From: Ga0077555 sp050250755
GTDB lineage: Bacteria; Pseudomonadota; Alphaproteobacteria; Rhizobiales; Hyphomicrobiaceae
Assembly (NCBI GenBank): GCA_050250755.1
Contig: JBFWOB010000007.1
Span: 86,686 to 150,685 of the forward strand
DNA: 64,000 bases
Direction: 5' to 3'
A program made the translations under genes and the position numbers. The notes under the pieces are model-generated. The model had not been told where the DNA came from. It saw nothing but the letters and a program-made list of their open reading frames with translations, and ran no database searches. Shown piece by piece: positions 26,564 to 36,065 of this stretch. The first letter of the stretch is position 1. The number at the start of each line of letters is the position of its first letter.

Positions 26564-27490
26564 TTACTTCTGCGCGACCGATTGCGTGGTCGTCGCGGGA
26601 GACTGGTCAGCAACCTTCAATTTGGATTGCTCGATGGCTACCTGCTCGATCAGCGCGCGCGCGGGGCCACGCTTACGGTCCTTCATCAGGGCTGCCCACT
26701 GATCGAACACCTCCTGCTTCACGACGCGGATCGCGATCGGCATGAAAGCGTGGTCCTTGCCGCACAGCTCGGAGCATTGGCCGTAGTAGACGCCTTCATC
26801 GCGCGCGCGGAACCACGTGGCGGTGGTGCGGCCGGGAACCGCGTCGGACTTTACGCCGAAAGAGGGAACGGCCCAGCTATGGATGACGTCACTGGCGGTG
26901 ATCAGCACCAGCACGGCTTTACCAACGGGAACGATCGTCTCGTTGTCAACGGCCAGCAGCCGGGGCGCGCTGATGCCCTTTTTGATCTGCTCCTGGCGCT
27001 CGTTGTCGTTGAGCATGATCGAGGTGAAATTGAACCCGCCCTGATCCGGGTAGGCATACGTCCAGTTCCACTGGTTGCCGGTCGCTTTCAGCGTCACGTC
27101 CGCATTCGGATACGTGTACTGCGCGAACAGGAGCTTGAACGACGGGATGGCGATGGCGACCAGAATGAAGACGGGAATAATGGTCCAGGCAACCTCGAGG
27201 CCCGTATGGTGCGTGGTTTTGGAGGGGGTCGGGTTAGCCCTCTCGTTGAACCGGAAAATCACGATCATCAGGAGAATGAGAACGAAAACCGCGATGGAGA
27301 TGATGATGATGTTCACCCCATCGTGAAAGGAGTGAATCCGGTCGGCAATCTCGGTGACGGACTGCTGCATGCCGATTTGCCAATCGGAAGGCTGCCCCTT
27401 GCCCGCCAATGCCGGCGCTGCAGCGAGCGACATGCCGGCAGCGGCGCCGATCAGTGAGCTTTGCAACGCGTTCTTCAGCCGTCTCATCAT
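26564..27490 (-). CDS. ctaC: Cytochrome c oxidase subunit II
   Basis: A 308-residue exported subunit. A signal peptide is at about 1-29 (SLAAAPALAG), two membrane helices follow at about 60-82 and 100-122, and then the periplasmic CuA domain. The CuA ligands are in DVIHSW and YYGQCSELCGKDHAFMPI (two Cys, His, Met). Aromatic residues for electron entry are in GNQWNWTYAYPD. It takes electrons from cytochrome c. Two tandem ATG codons at 27490 and 27487 can start it. It is the first gene of the oxidase operon. Confidence 0.95.
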   Translation of the reverse strand: MMRRLKNALQSSLIGAAAGMSLAAAPALAGKGQPSDWQIGMQQSVTEIADRIHSFHDGVNIIIISIAVFVLILLMIVIFRFNERANPTPSKTTHHTGLEVAWTIIPVFILVAIAIPSFKLLFAQYTYPNADVTLKATGNQWNWTYAYPDQGGFNFTSIMLNDNERQEQIKKGISAPRLLAVDNETIVPVGKAVLVLITASDVIHSWAVPSFGVKSDAVPGRTTATWFRARDEGVYYGQCSELCGKDHAFMPIAIRVVKQEVFDQWAALMKDRKRGPARALIEQVAIEQSKLKVADQSPATTTQSVAQK

Positions 27491-28107
27491 CCCGCCGTCC
27501 TCGACCTGCCGTCTGCCTCGCTCGGCATGCCGTTGCCGGCCTGCTGAGTTGTTAATATGCGTCGGGGTCCACGACCCACTGCCTGTCCGGCAAAGCGATG
27601 CGGTTTGCGCCCGCAGCAATGCTCGCGGCTGGAATGCCACGCTGCCTACTTTTTCGCAACGTATCACCGGCCTCAGCGACGATATATCCAACGTCGCAGC
27701 CGCTCCACGCCCAGCCCGCGCTAGAACCGCCATTTTGCCTCGTGAAACGAGTTCAACGGGACCCCGCCAAGGCGATGGATTCACCCGCACTCTGCCCGGC
27801 AAGTGAGCACATCGCGACAAGATGACTCAAGCGAACCACGCTGCGGCATATTGCTCGGTGAAGCCGTCGCTTGAGCCCCATGGCGACCGCTTTCAGGCGG
27901 GAATACCACGTGGACTTTCGGGATTCAGTCGAACTTCGGCCCCAATCGTGCCTTGGTTTGACCGCGGAGGTGTGGTCCCCGCTTCGGCAAGAAAGTGCTC
28001 GGGTGACCGCGCGGATGTGGCTCCGCAGCTCGGGTTGCGCGGAGTGGCCATACAAAAAGCGATCCAGGGCGCCAGGGAGCCAGAACGTGGGCGAGACGAC
28101 CGAACGT
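27491..28107. other. Divergent control region between ctaC and the IalB gene
   Basis: About 600 bases without a supported gene. Frames on both strands are open here, but their translations show no recognisable domain. It must hold the promoters of the oxidase operon and of the IalB-family gene. I see no EcfG pattern or clear repeat. Confidence 0.45.
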
Positions 28108-28665
28108 ATGTCGCGTGCCGGTGAAATCGGGGCGGTGGGCGTCTGTTGTGCATGGCTGGCCCGAAGCGCCTGGGTCGTGCGCGGCGTCGCTCTGTTGGCG
28201 GGTCTGCTCGTAGTGCCAACGCTCGGAATGGCACAGACCGGTACCGTCAAGGCGCAGCACGGCGACTGGCAGGTTGTCTGCAAATCGCCCCCTCCAGGCT
28301 CCCGCAACGAGGTGTGCGCGCTCGTACAGAGCGTAACGGCGGAGGACCGCAACAACGTTGGCTTGACGGTTTACTTCCAGGCCTTCTCGAATGGAAAGCG
28401 CGTGCTCCGCGTTTTCGCCCCCCTTGGCGTGCTGTTGCCGCCGGGCCTTGGGCTGAAGATCGATGATCGCGACGTGGGCAATGCGCCCTTTCTCCGCTGT
28501 CAGAACTTCGCCTGCTACGCGCAGGTTGTAGCCGAGGACAAACTCGTCGATCAATTGAAGTCGGGCAAGACGGCTGTCTTCATCATCTTCCAGACGGAAG
28601 AGGCCGGCATCGGCATTCCGATTTCGCTTAGCGGGTTTGCGCAGGCTCTCGCGGAGTTGAAGTAG
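28108..28665 (+). CDS. Invasion-associated locus B (IalB) family protein
   Basis: A 185-residue exported protein. The hydrophobic signal VVRGVALLAGLLVVPTLGMA is followed by the IalB domain, with HGDWQVVCKSPPPGSRNEVC then ALVQSV, KIDDRDVGNAPFLRCQNFAC and KTAVFIIFQTEEAGIGIPIS. The Cys pairs suggest disulfides. IalB helps Bartonella enter red cells; in free-living relatives the role is unknown. ATG 28108 is chosen, but a GTG at 28087 with AGGGAG upstream is also plausible. It is divergent from ctaC. Confidence 0.82.
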   Translation: MSRAGEIGAVGVCCAWLARSAWVVRGVALLAGLLVVPTLGMAQTGTVKAQHGDWQVVCKSPPPGSRNEVCALVQSVTAEDRNNVGLTVYFQAFSNGKRVLRVFAPLGVLLPPGLGLKIDDRDVGNAPFLRCQNFACYAQVVAEDKLVDQLKSGKTAVFIIFQTEEAGIGIPISLSGFAQALAELK

Positions 28666-28891
28666 AACACCCGGCAAGACGCTCCTATATGAATTCTGCG
28701 CGGGACGGATATGCTGCCGTCACGACGCGGGTTGTCGTTGTCTTCGACATGCGCAGGCGCTTCGTTGGCCGATACATCTGGCTCCAACGCCTTATGGAGT
28801 CCCCTCGTCGTCGCGATCGCACTCGCGCTTTTGCCATCATGTCGAGCTAGGCTCTGGTGGTGGTAGGTCGACTACGGGTCGGGAGTACGGC

Positions 28892-30160
28892 ATGACACCG
28901 GGAGCGCCTCGTCCATTCGAGCCGATCACGGAAACCTTCACCGAGCGCCGCATGCGGCGGCTCAATTCTTTCCCGCAGCCGTACAGGAAATACATCGCTG
29001 GTCTGACCTCGTGTGCGCCCGCCGTCGAGGACTTGGCAGATTCATATCCCGCCCTGTTGTTTGCGCTGGCCACCGGCTACAGCAATGTTCGCCGGCGACA
29101 GGCCGCGTTCGAAGCCGTGGTCGGCGGTGAATCGCTGAAGCTGGCGGCGGGAATACTCGAGCTGCCGCTGTGGCTGCGGCGACTTCCGGCACAGGCGTTC
29201 GCTCAGCCGCTCCCGCTGCTGCCGAGCGATGAGGAGTTCACGGTTGCCGCCGCGAACCGCGTTCCGGGCCATCCACGCGACGCGGCTATATGGTTCGATC
29301 GCCTGATTGTGAGCCATCGCCTCGTCGGACGTGATTTCGCCCTTTGGTGCCTGCGAGAGCCGCGCATGCTGCCGCCGCACACGAGCGACGAAGACATGCA
29401 ATGGCTGTTGGCGTGGGCCTGGGCGAGCCTCAATCCGGCGTTCGAAGGGCATCGGCTGCTGCGCGGTGTCTGGACTCCCGCGATCGGCTGGAAACGCGCC
29501 CGTGACGAGGTGGTCATCTGGCGTAAACGGATCGATCTGGTTGGCGCGCTGGCGGGTGATATGCGAGACCCGTGGTTTCAGAACGCGAACCTGTCCGGGT
29601 TCGAGATCGTGGCGCTGAGCACGGTCGAGGATTTCGTGTGCGAGAGCGTCGCCATGGAGAACTGCCTCGACCAATATGCAGCCCATCTGGCCTACGGCCG
29701 CGTTCGCATCTTCAGCGTCCGTCGCGATGGGCGACCCATTGCCGATGTCGAGGTGACGCTGAAGCCAAACGACGTCGCTACGCCGTGCATCTCGCAAGTC
29801 AGAGGCCCCCGTAACCGGCGGGCAGCACCGGCCGTGTGGCAGGCGGTGCATGCGTGGCTGGCGGCACAATCATTCAAGCCGATCGATGTCTCGTCCACAT
29901 CGGCGCAGGCGACACGGGAGGCGTTCCGCCGCTTCTGGCACCCGTATGTCGATGCCGCCGAGAACGCGGGGCTGCCGCCGCATGTGCTTTCGCGCGTCCT
30001 CGGACGGGATGCTCGCCGTGCCAAGGCGAACGCCCTTGCTCCGACTGCAGCAGCACAAATGGTCGAGCAGGAGGTGCGCGTCGTCGGGCGCATGACGACG
30101 CCCGAGCGAGGTGTCGTCGCTCAACCGACCCAGGCGCGGCGAGCCCGGGCCGGCGGCTGA
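28892..30160 (+). CDS. PcfJ-domain protein of unknown function
   Basis: A 422-residue protein. The region about 240-330 matches the PcfJ pattern: VEDFVCESVAMENCLDQYAA with HLAYGRVRIFSVR, then a beta strand (ADVEVTL) and CISQVRGPRNRRAAP. The N-terminal 230 residues are helical and rich in Trp and Arg, with no domain I know. PcfJ was named from conjugative plasmids but is common on chromosomes; its activity is unknown. GGGAG precedes the ATG. The gene stands alone between the IalB gene and a convergent enolase-superfamily gene. Confidence 0.7.
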   Translation: MTPGAPRPFEPITETFTERRMRRLNSFPQPYRKYIAGLTSCAPAVEDLADSYPALLFALATGYSNVRRRQAAFEAVVGGESLKLAAGILELPLWLRRLPAQAFAQPLPLLPSDEEFTVAAANRVPGHPRDAAIWFDRLIVSHRLVGRDFALWCLREPRMLPPHTSDEDMQWLLAWAWASLNPAFEGHRLLRGVWTPAIGWKRARDEVVIWRKRIDLVGALAGDMRDPWFQNANLSGFEIVALSTVEDFVCESVAMENCLDQYAAHLAYGRVRIFSVRRDGRPIADVEVTLKPNDVATPCISQVRGPRNRRAAPAVWQAVHAWLAAQSFKPIDVSSTSAQATREAFRRFWHPYVDAAENAGLPPHVLSRVLGRDARRAKANALAPTAAAQMVEQEVRVVGRMTTPERGVVAQPTQARRARAGG

Positions 30161-30183
30161 TCCGACCCACCCGGAGCTGCTTC

Positions 30184-31278
30184 TCACGCCGACGCGAACT
30201 TGGCGTCGATGGCTTTGGTAAAGCCAAAGCCCAGGCCCGGCGTGGTGGGGACGGCCATCTCACCGTTTTCCGGCACCGGCGGAGCCTCGAACAGGTTGCG
30301 GCACCACGGCATGTACTCGACGATTTCGCCATTGGGGACGGCGGCGATCAGGTGGACGTGCACTTCCGGGATAAGATGGGAAACGACCGGGATGTTATGT
30401 GCCTCGGCCATGCCGGCGACTTTCGTCCACTGGGTGATACCGCCGACGCGGACGAGATCGATCATGGCGATGTCGACGGAGCGGCGTTCCAGCATCTGGC
30501 GGAACGGCTCGATGCCCCAGACGTATTCGCCGCCTGCAATCGGGGTCTTGAGAGCCGCGGTGACGGTGGCGAGGCTCTGGAAGTCGTCCGCGCGCGTGAC
30601 GTCCTCGAGCCAGTGCAGGCGGTATTCCTCGACGCGCGACCCGATGTCGACCGCCTGATAGGTGGTCCAGCGTTGGTTGATGTCGCACATGAGCTGGATG
30701 TCGGGACCAATCGCCTCGCGCAGCACCTTGATGCGATTGACCTCGATCGCGGGAGTGGTATGGCCGGGGAGCGCGAGCTGGGTCTTCATCGCCTTCCAGC
30801 CGCGCTCGACGAGCTTGCGGCCCGCTCGCTCGACCTCTTCGAGGGTGAACTGGCGCATGAGGGCGCCCGAGGCGTAGGCCGGCACCTTGTCGCGGTGTCC
30901 GCCGAGCAGCTTTGAGATGGGCTTGCCGAGGTGCTTGCCTTTGATATCCCAGAGCGCCGTATCGAGCGCGGAAAGAGCCAGCGTGAACAGACCTTGCGGA
31001 CCGGCACTCGACGCAGACTCGCGGAGCTTGCCGGCGATGCGCTCCGTGGCAAGCGCATCCATGCCGATCATCAGGGCACCGAGATCGTCCACCGCCTGCT
31101 TCAGGGTGCGCGTCATCGTTGCGCCGAAGAACGTAACGCCGATGCCTTCGGTGCCGTCCGCGGTGATGACCTTGACCAGCACGAAGGGGCGCGTGGCGCC
31201 CTTGACCTGAGGCCCGTCGGCGAGCGGCTCGTCGGCGGGGAGCTCGACAATCTGAGACAGGACTCGGGTGATCTTCAT
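30184..31278 (-). CDS. Mandelate racemase/muconate lactonizing enzyme family protein
   Basis: A 364-residue enolase-superfamily enzyme. The N-terminal capping domain (about 1-125) is followed by the barrel with Mg ligands in LMCDINQRW (Asp), HWLEDVTRAD (Glu) and IAGGEYVW (Glu). The probable catalytic base Lys is in AMKTQLALPG. It acts on a carboxylate by proton abstraction (dehydratase or racemase); the substrate is unknown. The ATG at 31278 has GAGGAGC upstream. It is divergent from the acyl-CoA dehydrogenase gene. Confidence 0.85.
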   Translation of the reverse strand: MKITRVLSQIVELPADEPLADGPQVKGATRPFVLVKVITADGTEGIGVTFFGATMTRTLKQAVDDLGALMIGMDALATERIAGKLRESASSAGPQGLFTLALSALDTALWDIKGKHLGKPISKLLGGHRDKVPAYASGALMRQFTLEEVERAGRKLVERGWKAMKTQLALPGHTTPAIEVNRIKVLREAIGPDIQLMCDINQRWTTYQAVDIGSRVEEYRLHWLEDVTRADDFQSLATVTAALKTPIAGGEYVWGIEPFRQMLERRSVDIAMIDLVRVGGITQWTKVAGMAEAHNIPVVSHLIPEVHVHLIAAVPNGEIVEYMPWCRNLFEAPPVPENGEMAVPTTPGLGFGFTKAIDAKFASA

Positions 31279-31483
31279 CTGCGGCGCTCCTCGGCACTCG
31301 GTTCCGTTGCGTGGCGGCATGGTCGCCAGGGAAAGGGAGGCTCGTCAATCTCCACCGCTTGCCCTCCTGCCGGCGTGCCATGTTTGACCTCGCTCAAACG
31401 ATGCGCTCGTGCCGCTTGCTCCTGGCGCGTCACCGGCTAGTCTCGGCGCGATCAGAGATCCCGAGAGAGGAAACGAGGACTTC

Positions 31484-32665
31484 ATGGACTTCGAGATCGA
31501 GAAGCCGCTCGCCGAGCTTCGCGACAAGGTCGCGGCATTTGTGCGCGAGAAGATCATCCCGTTCGAGAAGGATCCGCGCTGGAGCGACCACGGCATTCCG
31601 GAGGACATGCGGCGCGACCTGAACCAGGCCGCCAAGGAGGCCGGTCTGCTGGGGATCAACTCGCCGGAGGATTTCGGCGGCAAGGGATTCTCTCATTTCG
31701 AGCAGGCGGTCGTATTCGAGGCGGCGGGCTACTCGATCCTGGGGCCGATCGCCCTGCATTTCCATGCACCGGACGAGGGCAACATTCATCTGCTCGACGT
31801 AGTGGCGACACCCGCGCAGAGGCAGAAATATCTGGCGCGGCTGGCAACGGGTGAGGTGCGCTCCTGTTTCGCCATGACAGAGCCGGATGGCGGGGCAGGG
31901 TCGGATCCGCTGCTTCTGAAGACGACCGCGAAGCCGGATGGCAACGGGTTCGTCATCAACGGTCGCAAGACGTTGATCACCGGGGCGGAGGGCGCCGCAT
32001 TCGCCATCATCATGGCGCGGACGGGCGACGGTCCCGCCGACTGCACGATGTTCTTCACTGAGTTGCCGAACCCGGCGTTCAAGATCAATCGCGTTCTCGG
32101 CACCATGGACTCGAGCTTCATGGGCGGTCATGCGGTGATCGACATCGAGAACTTGCGGGTGTCGGGCGAGGACATTCTCGGCGAGATCGGCAAGGGCTTC
32201 CAATACGCCCAGGTGCGGCTGGCGCCGGCGCGGCTGACACACTGCATGCGATGGCTCGGCTCGGCGGTGCGCGCGCATGACATCGCAACCGAGTATGCGC
32301 GACACCGCAAGTCGTTCGGGAAAACCCTCGGCGAGCATCAGGGCGTGTCGTTCATGCTGGCCGACAACGCCATGGACATCCATTTGTCGCGGCTCGCCAT
32401 CTGGCATTGCGCGTGGCTGCTCGACCAGGGCGACAAGGCGTCAACGGCCTCCTCGATGGCCAAGGTGATCTGCTCGGAGGCGATTTTCCGTGTTGTCGAC
32501 CGCTCGATGCAGATTCTCGGCGGCATGGGAGTGACCGACGATACGATGGTGCAGCGGATTTTCCGCGACGTGCGCGCCTTCCGTATCTACGACGGTCCGA
32601 GCGAGGTGCATCGCCATTCGCTGGGTCGGCGCATCGTTCGCGGCGAACGCAAACCGGCGCACTGA
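31484..32665 (+). CDS. Acyl-CoA dehydrogenase
   Basis: A 393-residue flavoenzyme of the ACAD family. Seen are CFAMTEPDGGAGSDPLLLKT (FAD-binding signature), GFVINGRKTLITGAEGAAFA, the middle-domain strands, and the C-terminal helical bundle with ILGGMGVTDDTMVQRIFRDV then RAFRIYDGPSEVHRHSLGRR. It oxidises an acyl-CoA to the 2-enoyl-CoA. The ATG at 31484 is chosen; the frame is open to 31409. It is convergent with the EamA transporter, with a hairpin between them. Confidence 0.9.
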   Translation: MDFEIEKPLAELRDKVAAFVREKIIPFEKDPRWSDHGIPEDMRRDLNQAAKEAGLLGINSPEDFGGKGFSHFEQAVVFEAAGYSILGPIALHFHAPDEGNIHLLDVVATPAQRQKYLARLATGEVRSCFAMTEPDGGAGSDPLLLKTTAKPDGNGFVINGRKTLITGAEGAAFAIIMARTGDGPADCTMFFTELPNPAFKINRVLGTMDSSFMGGHAVIDIENLRVSGEDILGEIGKGFQYAQVRLAPARLTHCMRWLGSAVRAHDIATEYARHRKSFGKTLGEHQGVSFMLADNAMDIHLSRLAIWHCAWLLDQGDKASTASSMAKVICSEAIFRVVDRSMQILGGMGVTDDTMVQRIFRDVRAFRIYDGPSEVHRHSLGRRIVRGERKPAH

Positions 32666-32687
32666 CGGCCTCGCATGCACGATGAAA

Positions 32688-32719
32688 GATCCCTCGTGGC
32701 CAGCGCGCGGCGAGGGATC
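32688..32719. terminator. Hairpin between convergent genes, possible bidirectional terminator
   Basis: GATCCCTCG (32688-32696) pairs with CGAGGGATC (32711-32719) over 9 bp, with a 14-base loop. T-runs are weak on both sides, so termination strength is doubtful. It overlaps the stop of the minus-strand transporter gene. Confidence 0.45.
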
Positions 32720-33626
32720 AATCTCCTTCTAATTCCTTGCGGCGGGCCTCGGCTCTCAGCCTGGCTTCGCGGCGTGCGACGTAGACGGCCGAGCAGAAGA
32801 TGATGCCCGCGCCGGCCCACGTCCAGAAATCGATCAGTTCGCCAAACATGAGGAAGCCGAGCGCCACTGTGAAGGGCAGGCGCGAGAACTCGAACGTGAG
32901 CACGAGCGAGGCGTCGGCGGCGCGAAAGCCGCGCATCAGGCAGACGTGACCAAGCACGCCGGTCAAGCCAACGACAGTGATCGGCAGGAGCAGCTCCCAT
33001 GTCGGCCATGTCCAGACGAACAGCGCCGGGATCAGCGACAGCGGCGTCATGATGAGGGTCGTCAGGAACACGATCTTGTCGGGGTCATCGCGTCCGGCAA
33101 GTTGCTTCAACAGCACCGCCATGACGCCGCCCGACAGCGCAGAGAACAGGGCAAAACCCTGGCCGAGACCGAGCGCTGACATGCCGGGTCGGAGCATGAT
33201 CATTGCACCGACGAAGCCAACCGCGAGCGCGGTGATGCGTCGGGCCCGCACTTTCTCACCCAGGAAAACAACGGCGGCGAGCGTCCCGAAGAGTGGCGAG
33301 AGAAAGCCGATGGCCGTCAGCTCGCCGAGCGGAATGAGCGAGATGGCAACGAACCACGCCGTCATGGAAAAGAGGCTGACGAGCGCGCGGATAGCGTAGA
33401 GCTCCGGCGCCTTCGAATGAACGAGAGACATGCCGCGCCAAGCAAGGAGTGGCAGCAGCAGGATGAGCGCGGAGAGGAAGCGGAAGAAGGCCACCTGAAG
33501 CGGGTGGTATCCGAGCGCCATGCAATAGCGTGACGAAGCTGCGAGGCCCGCAAACATCGCCATTGCAAGCGTCACCCAGAAGATGCCGCTCGCAACGTCG
33601 TTGCGCGGCGCCACGAGCTTCTCCAC
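32718..33626 (-). CDS. EamA/DMT family transporter
   Basis: A 302-residue membrane protein with ten predicted helices in two EamA repeats: about 10-145 (FWVTLAMAMFAGLAASSRYC) and about 155-285 (FALFSALSGGVMAVLLKQLA, LPFTVALGFLMFGELIDFW). Such proteins export or import small metabolites; the substrate is not predictable. The GTG at 33626 is chosen because of GGAGGGAGC just upstream and the usual family length; a GTG at 33695 is also in frame. Confidence 0.83.
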   Translation of the reverse strand: MEKLVAPRNDVASGIFWVTLAMAMFAGLAASSRYCMALGYHPLQVAFFRFLSALILLLPLLAWRGMSLVHSKAPELYAIRALVSLFSMTAWFVAISLIPLGELTAIGFLSPLFGTLAAVVFLGEKVRARRITALAVGFVGAMIMLRPGMSALGLGQGFALFSALSGGVMAVLLKQLAGRDDPDKIVFLTTLIMTPLSLIPALFVWTWPTWELLLPITVVGLTGVLGHVCLMRGFRAADASLVLTFEFSRLPFTVALGFLMFGELIDFWTWAGAGIIFCSAVYVARREARLRAEARRKELEGD

Positions 33627-34603
33627 GGAGCTCCCTCCCGGTTTTTCGGCCCCGGGGTTGACGGTGGCTCCCCGGCGATTCTCAACTGATGACACGTATG
33701 CCTCTCCATTCGATGTGCGTCGATGACGAATCGCGGGCGCGTCCAAAGCGAGGGGCTTTCGGCCGAGCATGTGACCGGGCCAAGGCGGCAGTTGCCTGCT
33801 AGGGGCATGCGAGGCATGCAGCGGTGGAGATGGAGGCGCCGTTTCAGAAACTCACGCCTGTGGAGGCGGGCCCTCGCGGGCGGTGGGATTCTTACAATCG
33901 CGGGATGAGCGCCGGTGCTTCGATCGCCGCGCGCCGATGTGCAGTGACGGTCGAGCCACGCGTGGGTGCCCGCCTTTGCGGGCATGACGATGGGGGCTGG
34001 GCGGTGGGAGCGCGAAACGCGGCTTTCGTATGATTCACCGCGATTGCCTGCCTCACCAAAAACGTCCCACGTTCGTCACCTCCGCGAAGGCGGGAGCCTA
34101 CGGGCGGTGGGGTTCGTGCTGACGCAACGATCGCAGGCACCTCGGTCGCGGATCTCGCTTGCACGATATGCCGTGACCATTGAGGCGGGCGTGGGTGCCC
34201 GCCTTTGCGAGCATGACGATGGGGGTGGGCGATGCGAGCGCGAAACGCGGCTTTCGTATGATCCACCGCGATTGCCTGCCTCACCCAAAACGCCCCCACG
34301 TTCGTCACCCCCGCGAAGGCGGGGGCCTACGAGCGGTTCGGGATCGTACTGACGTGGCGATGATTGCAGGCGCTTAGGTCGGTGGGTTCATGATCGCGGG
34401 GCGCGCGATGATAGCAGTGACGGTCGAGCCACGCGTGGGTGCCCGCCTTTGCGGGCATGACGGAATGGGGGGCGTCGCTTGCCGGGGCGTGGGTGTAATG
34501 TCATCCGGGGGCGGCCAAGAGGCTTTCGTGTCCTGACGGATCATGGTCGAATGGGCTTACGGTGTGGGAGGCTGTGCGAACCGGTGTTTGGAGATCTGTC
34601 GAC
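33627..34603. other. Gene-free region dominated by tandem repeats
   Basis: Nearly 1 kb without a supported gene. Most of it is a degenerate tandem repeat (listed separately). Short frames that read VPAFAGMT or MPAFAGMTMG come from the repeats. Confidence 0.6.
33941..34462. repeat. Imperfect tandem repeat of about 230-245 bp, two full copies and a partial third
   Basis: The block from GCAGTGACGGTCGAGCCACG through GGGCATGACG at 33941-33989 recurs exactly at 34414-34462, and in diverged form at 34170-34218. The core CGTGGGTGCCCGCCTTTGCG starts at 33961 and again, with one change, at 34190 and exactly at 34434, giving periods of 229 and 244. Within each full unit are a hairpin-forming GCCCGCCTTTGCGGGC element and a CCCCCGCGAAGGCGGGGG palindrome typical of alphaproteobacterial intergenic repeats. 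Confidence 0.8.
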
Positions 34604-36046
34604 ATGGCGACGCGCGAGACGAGCGGATCAAGAGCGGGAGCCATCGGCCGGATCGAGGCCTATGTGGACGATGGGCGTTTCGAAGCCGAACTGGCGAAAC
34701 GCGTAGCGGTTCGTACGGAAAGCCAGAAATTCCCAGAGGCTTCGGCGATCGCCGAATGTCACCGCTATCTCGAAGAAGAGATGAAGCCGGCATTCGCCGC
34801 CATGGGTTTCACGTCGCGGATCTACGAAAATCCCATCAAAGGCCAGGGGCCTATTCTGCTCGCAACTCGGATCGAGGACGCGAGCCTTCCGACCGTGCTC
34901 GGCTACGGTCACGGTGATGTCGTGCGTGGCATGGATGAGCAGTGGACCAAGGGCGAGGGGCCGTGGATCACGGCGCGCGATGGCGACCGGCTTTACGGGC
35001 GGGGGACTGCCGACAACAAGGGGCAGCACACGGTCAACATGGCCGCGCTGAAGGCGGTGATGGATGAGCGCGGTGGCAAGCTCGGCTTCAACGCAAAGTT
35101 CATGATCGAAACCGGCGAGGAAGCAGGCTCGAAGGGCCTGAAGCAGCTCGTCAAAGCAAACGCCGCGGACTTCGCCGCCGATGTGCTGATCGCGTCGGAC
35201 GGGCCGCGCGTTCGCCAGGATCGACCGACGCTCTCGCTCGGCTGCCGTGGCGCGATGAACTTCGATCTTGTTTGCGATCTGCGCGAGGGCGGGCATCATT
35301 CGGGGAACTGGGGTGGACTGATCGCGAACCCGGGCTTCCTGCTGGCGCATGCACTTGCGTCGATTGTGGGACCGAAGGGCGAGCTTCTGGTCGAGGCGCT
35401 GAAGGCGCCTCCAGCGTCGGACGCCGTGAAAGACGTGCTGGCCGACGTCGAAATCGACGGTGGCGCGGAAGGGCCGCAGGTCGACGAGTGGTGGGGCGAG
35501 CCGGGCATGCGGCCGGCAGAGCGCGTCTATGCCGCGAATACGTTCAACATTCTCGCTTTCACGACGGGAACGCCGGGGCGGCCGGTCAACGCCATTCCAC
35601 CGAAGGCAGTTGCCAATTGCCAGCTCCGGTTTGTGGCTGGTACCGAGACGAGCCGGATCATTCCTGCCATCGAGAAGCATCTGGCGGAGAAGGGGTACGA
35701 CCTCATCAAGGTGTTACCACCGCCCGAGATTAACGACGGCACGTTCGGGGCATCGCGCATAGAGCCAGACCATCCGTGGGCGATGTTCGTGCGTGGTTCG
35801 ATCCAGCGCTCGTCGAACGCCAAGCCCGCAGTGATTCCATCGACCGGCGGGTCGATCTGCAATGACATCTTCACTGATGACCTCGGCATGCCGGCGATCT
35901 GGATTCCACATTCCTACGCGTCGTGCTCGCAGCACTGGCCGGACGAGCACATCCTGATGCCGGTGATGCGCAGCGCGGCCGGGCTGATGGCCGGCCTCTA
36001 CTGGGATATTGGAGCAGGCGCTGGCGTGCCGCACCGCGAACGCTGA
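34604..36046 (+). CDS. M20 family metallopeptidase
   Basis: A 480-residue peptidase of the M20 (ArgE/DapE/carboxypeptidase) family. Metal ligands are in LGYGHGDVVRGM (His), GRGTADNKGQH (Asp), ETGEEAGSKG (Glu-Glu), ASDGPR (Asp) and a C-terminal IPHSYASCSQHWPDEH (His). The dimerisation domain lies at about 220-340. It should cleave a dipeptide or N-acyl amino acid. The ATG at 34604 is chosen over 34562. It is the first gene of a four-gene operon with amidase, MESH1-like hydrolase and D-glutamate cyclase family genes. Confidence 0.88.
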   Translation: MATRETSGSRAGAIGRIEAYVDDGRFEAELAKRVAVRTESQKFPEASAIAECHRYLEEEMKPAFAAMGFTSRIYENPIKGQGPILLATRIEDASLPTVLGYGHGDVVRGMDEQWTKGEGPWITARDGDRLYGRGTADNKGQHTVNMAALKAVMDERGGKLGFNAKFMIETGEEAGSKGLKQLVKANAADFAADVLIASDGPRVRQDRPTLSLGCRGAMNFDLVCDLREGGHHSGNWGGLIANPGFLLAHALASIVGPKGELLVEALKAPPASDAVKDVLADVEIDGGAEGPQVDEWWGEPGMRPAERVYAANTFNILAFTTGTPGRPVNAIPPKAVANCQLRFVAGTETSRIIPAIEKHLAEKGYDLIKVLPPPEINDGTFGASRIEPDHPWAMFVRGSIQRSSNAKPAVIPSTGGSICNDIFTDDLGMPAIWIPHSYASCSQHWPDEHILMPVMRSAAGLMAGLYWDIGAGAGVPHRER

Positions 36047-36065
36047 CGAGAAAAGGTTGGCTCAT

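Noticed and set aside
33892..34352. Overlapping short frames on both strands
   Set aside because: They are translations of the tandem repeat (VPAFAGMT-type peptides), not genes.
33941..34462. CRISPR array
   Set aside because: The units are about 230-245 bp and lack short regular repeats with unique spacers; no cas gene is present.
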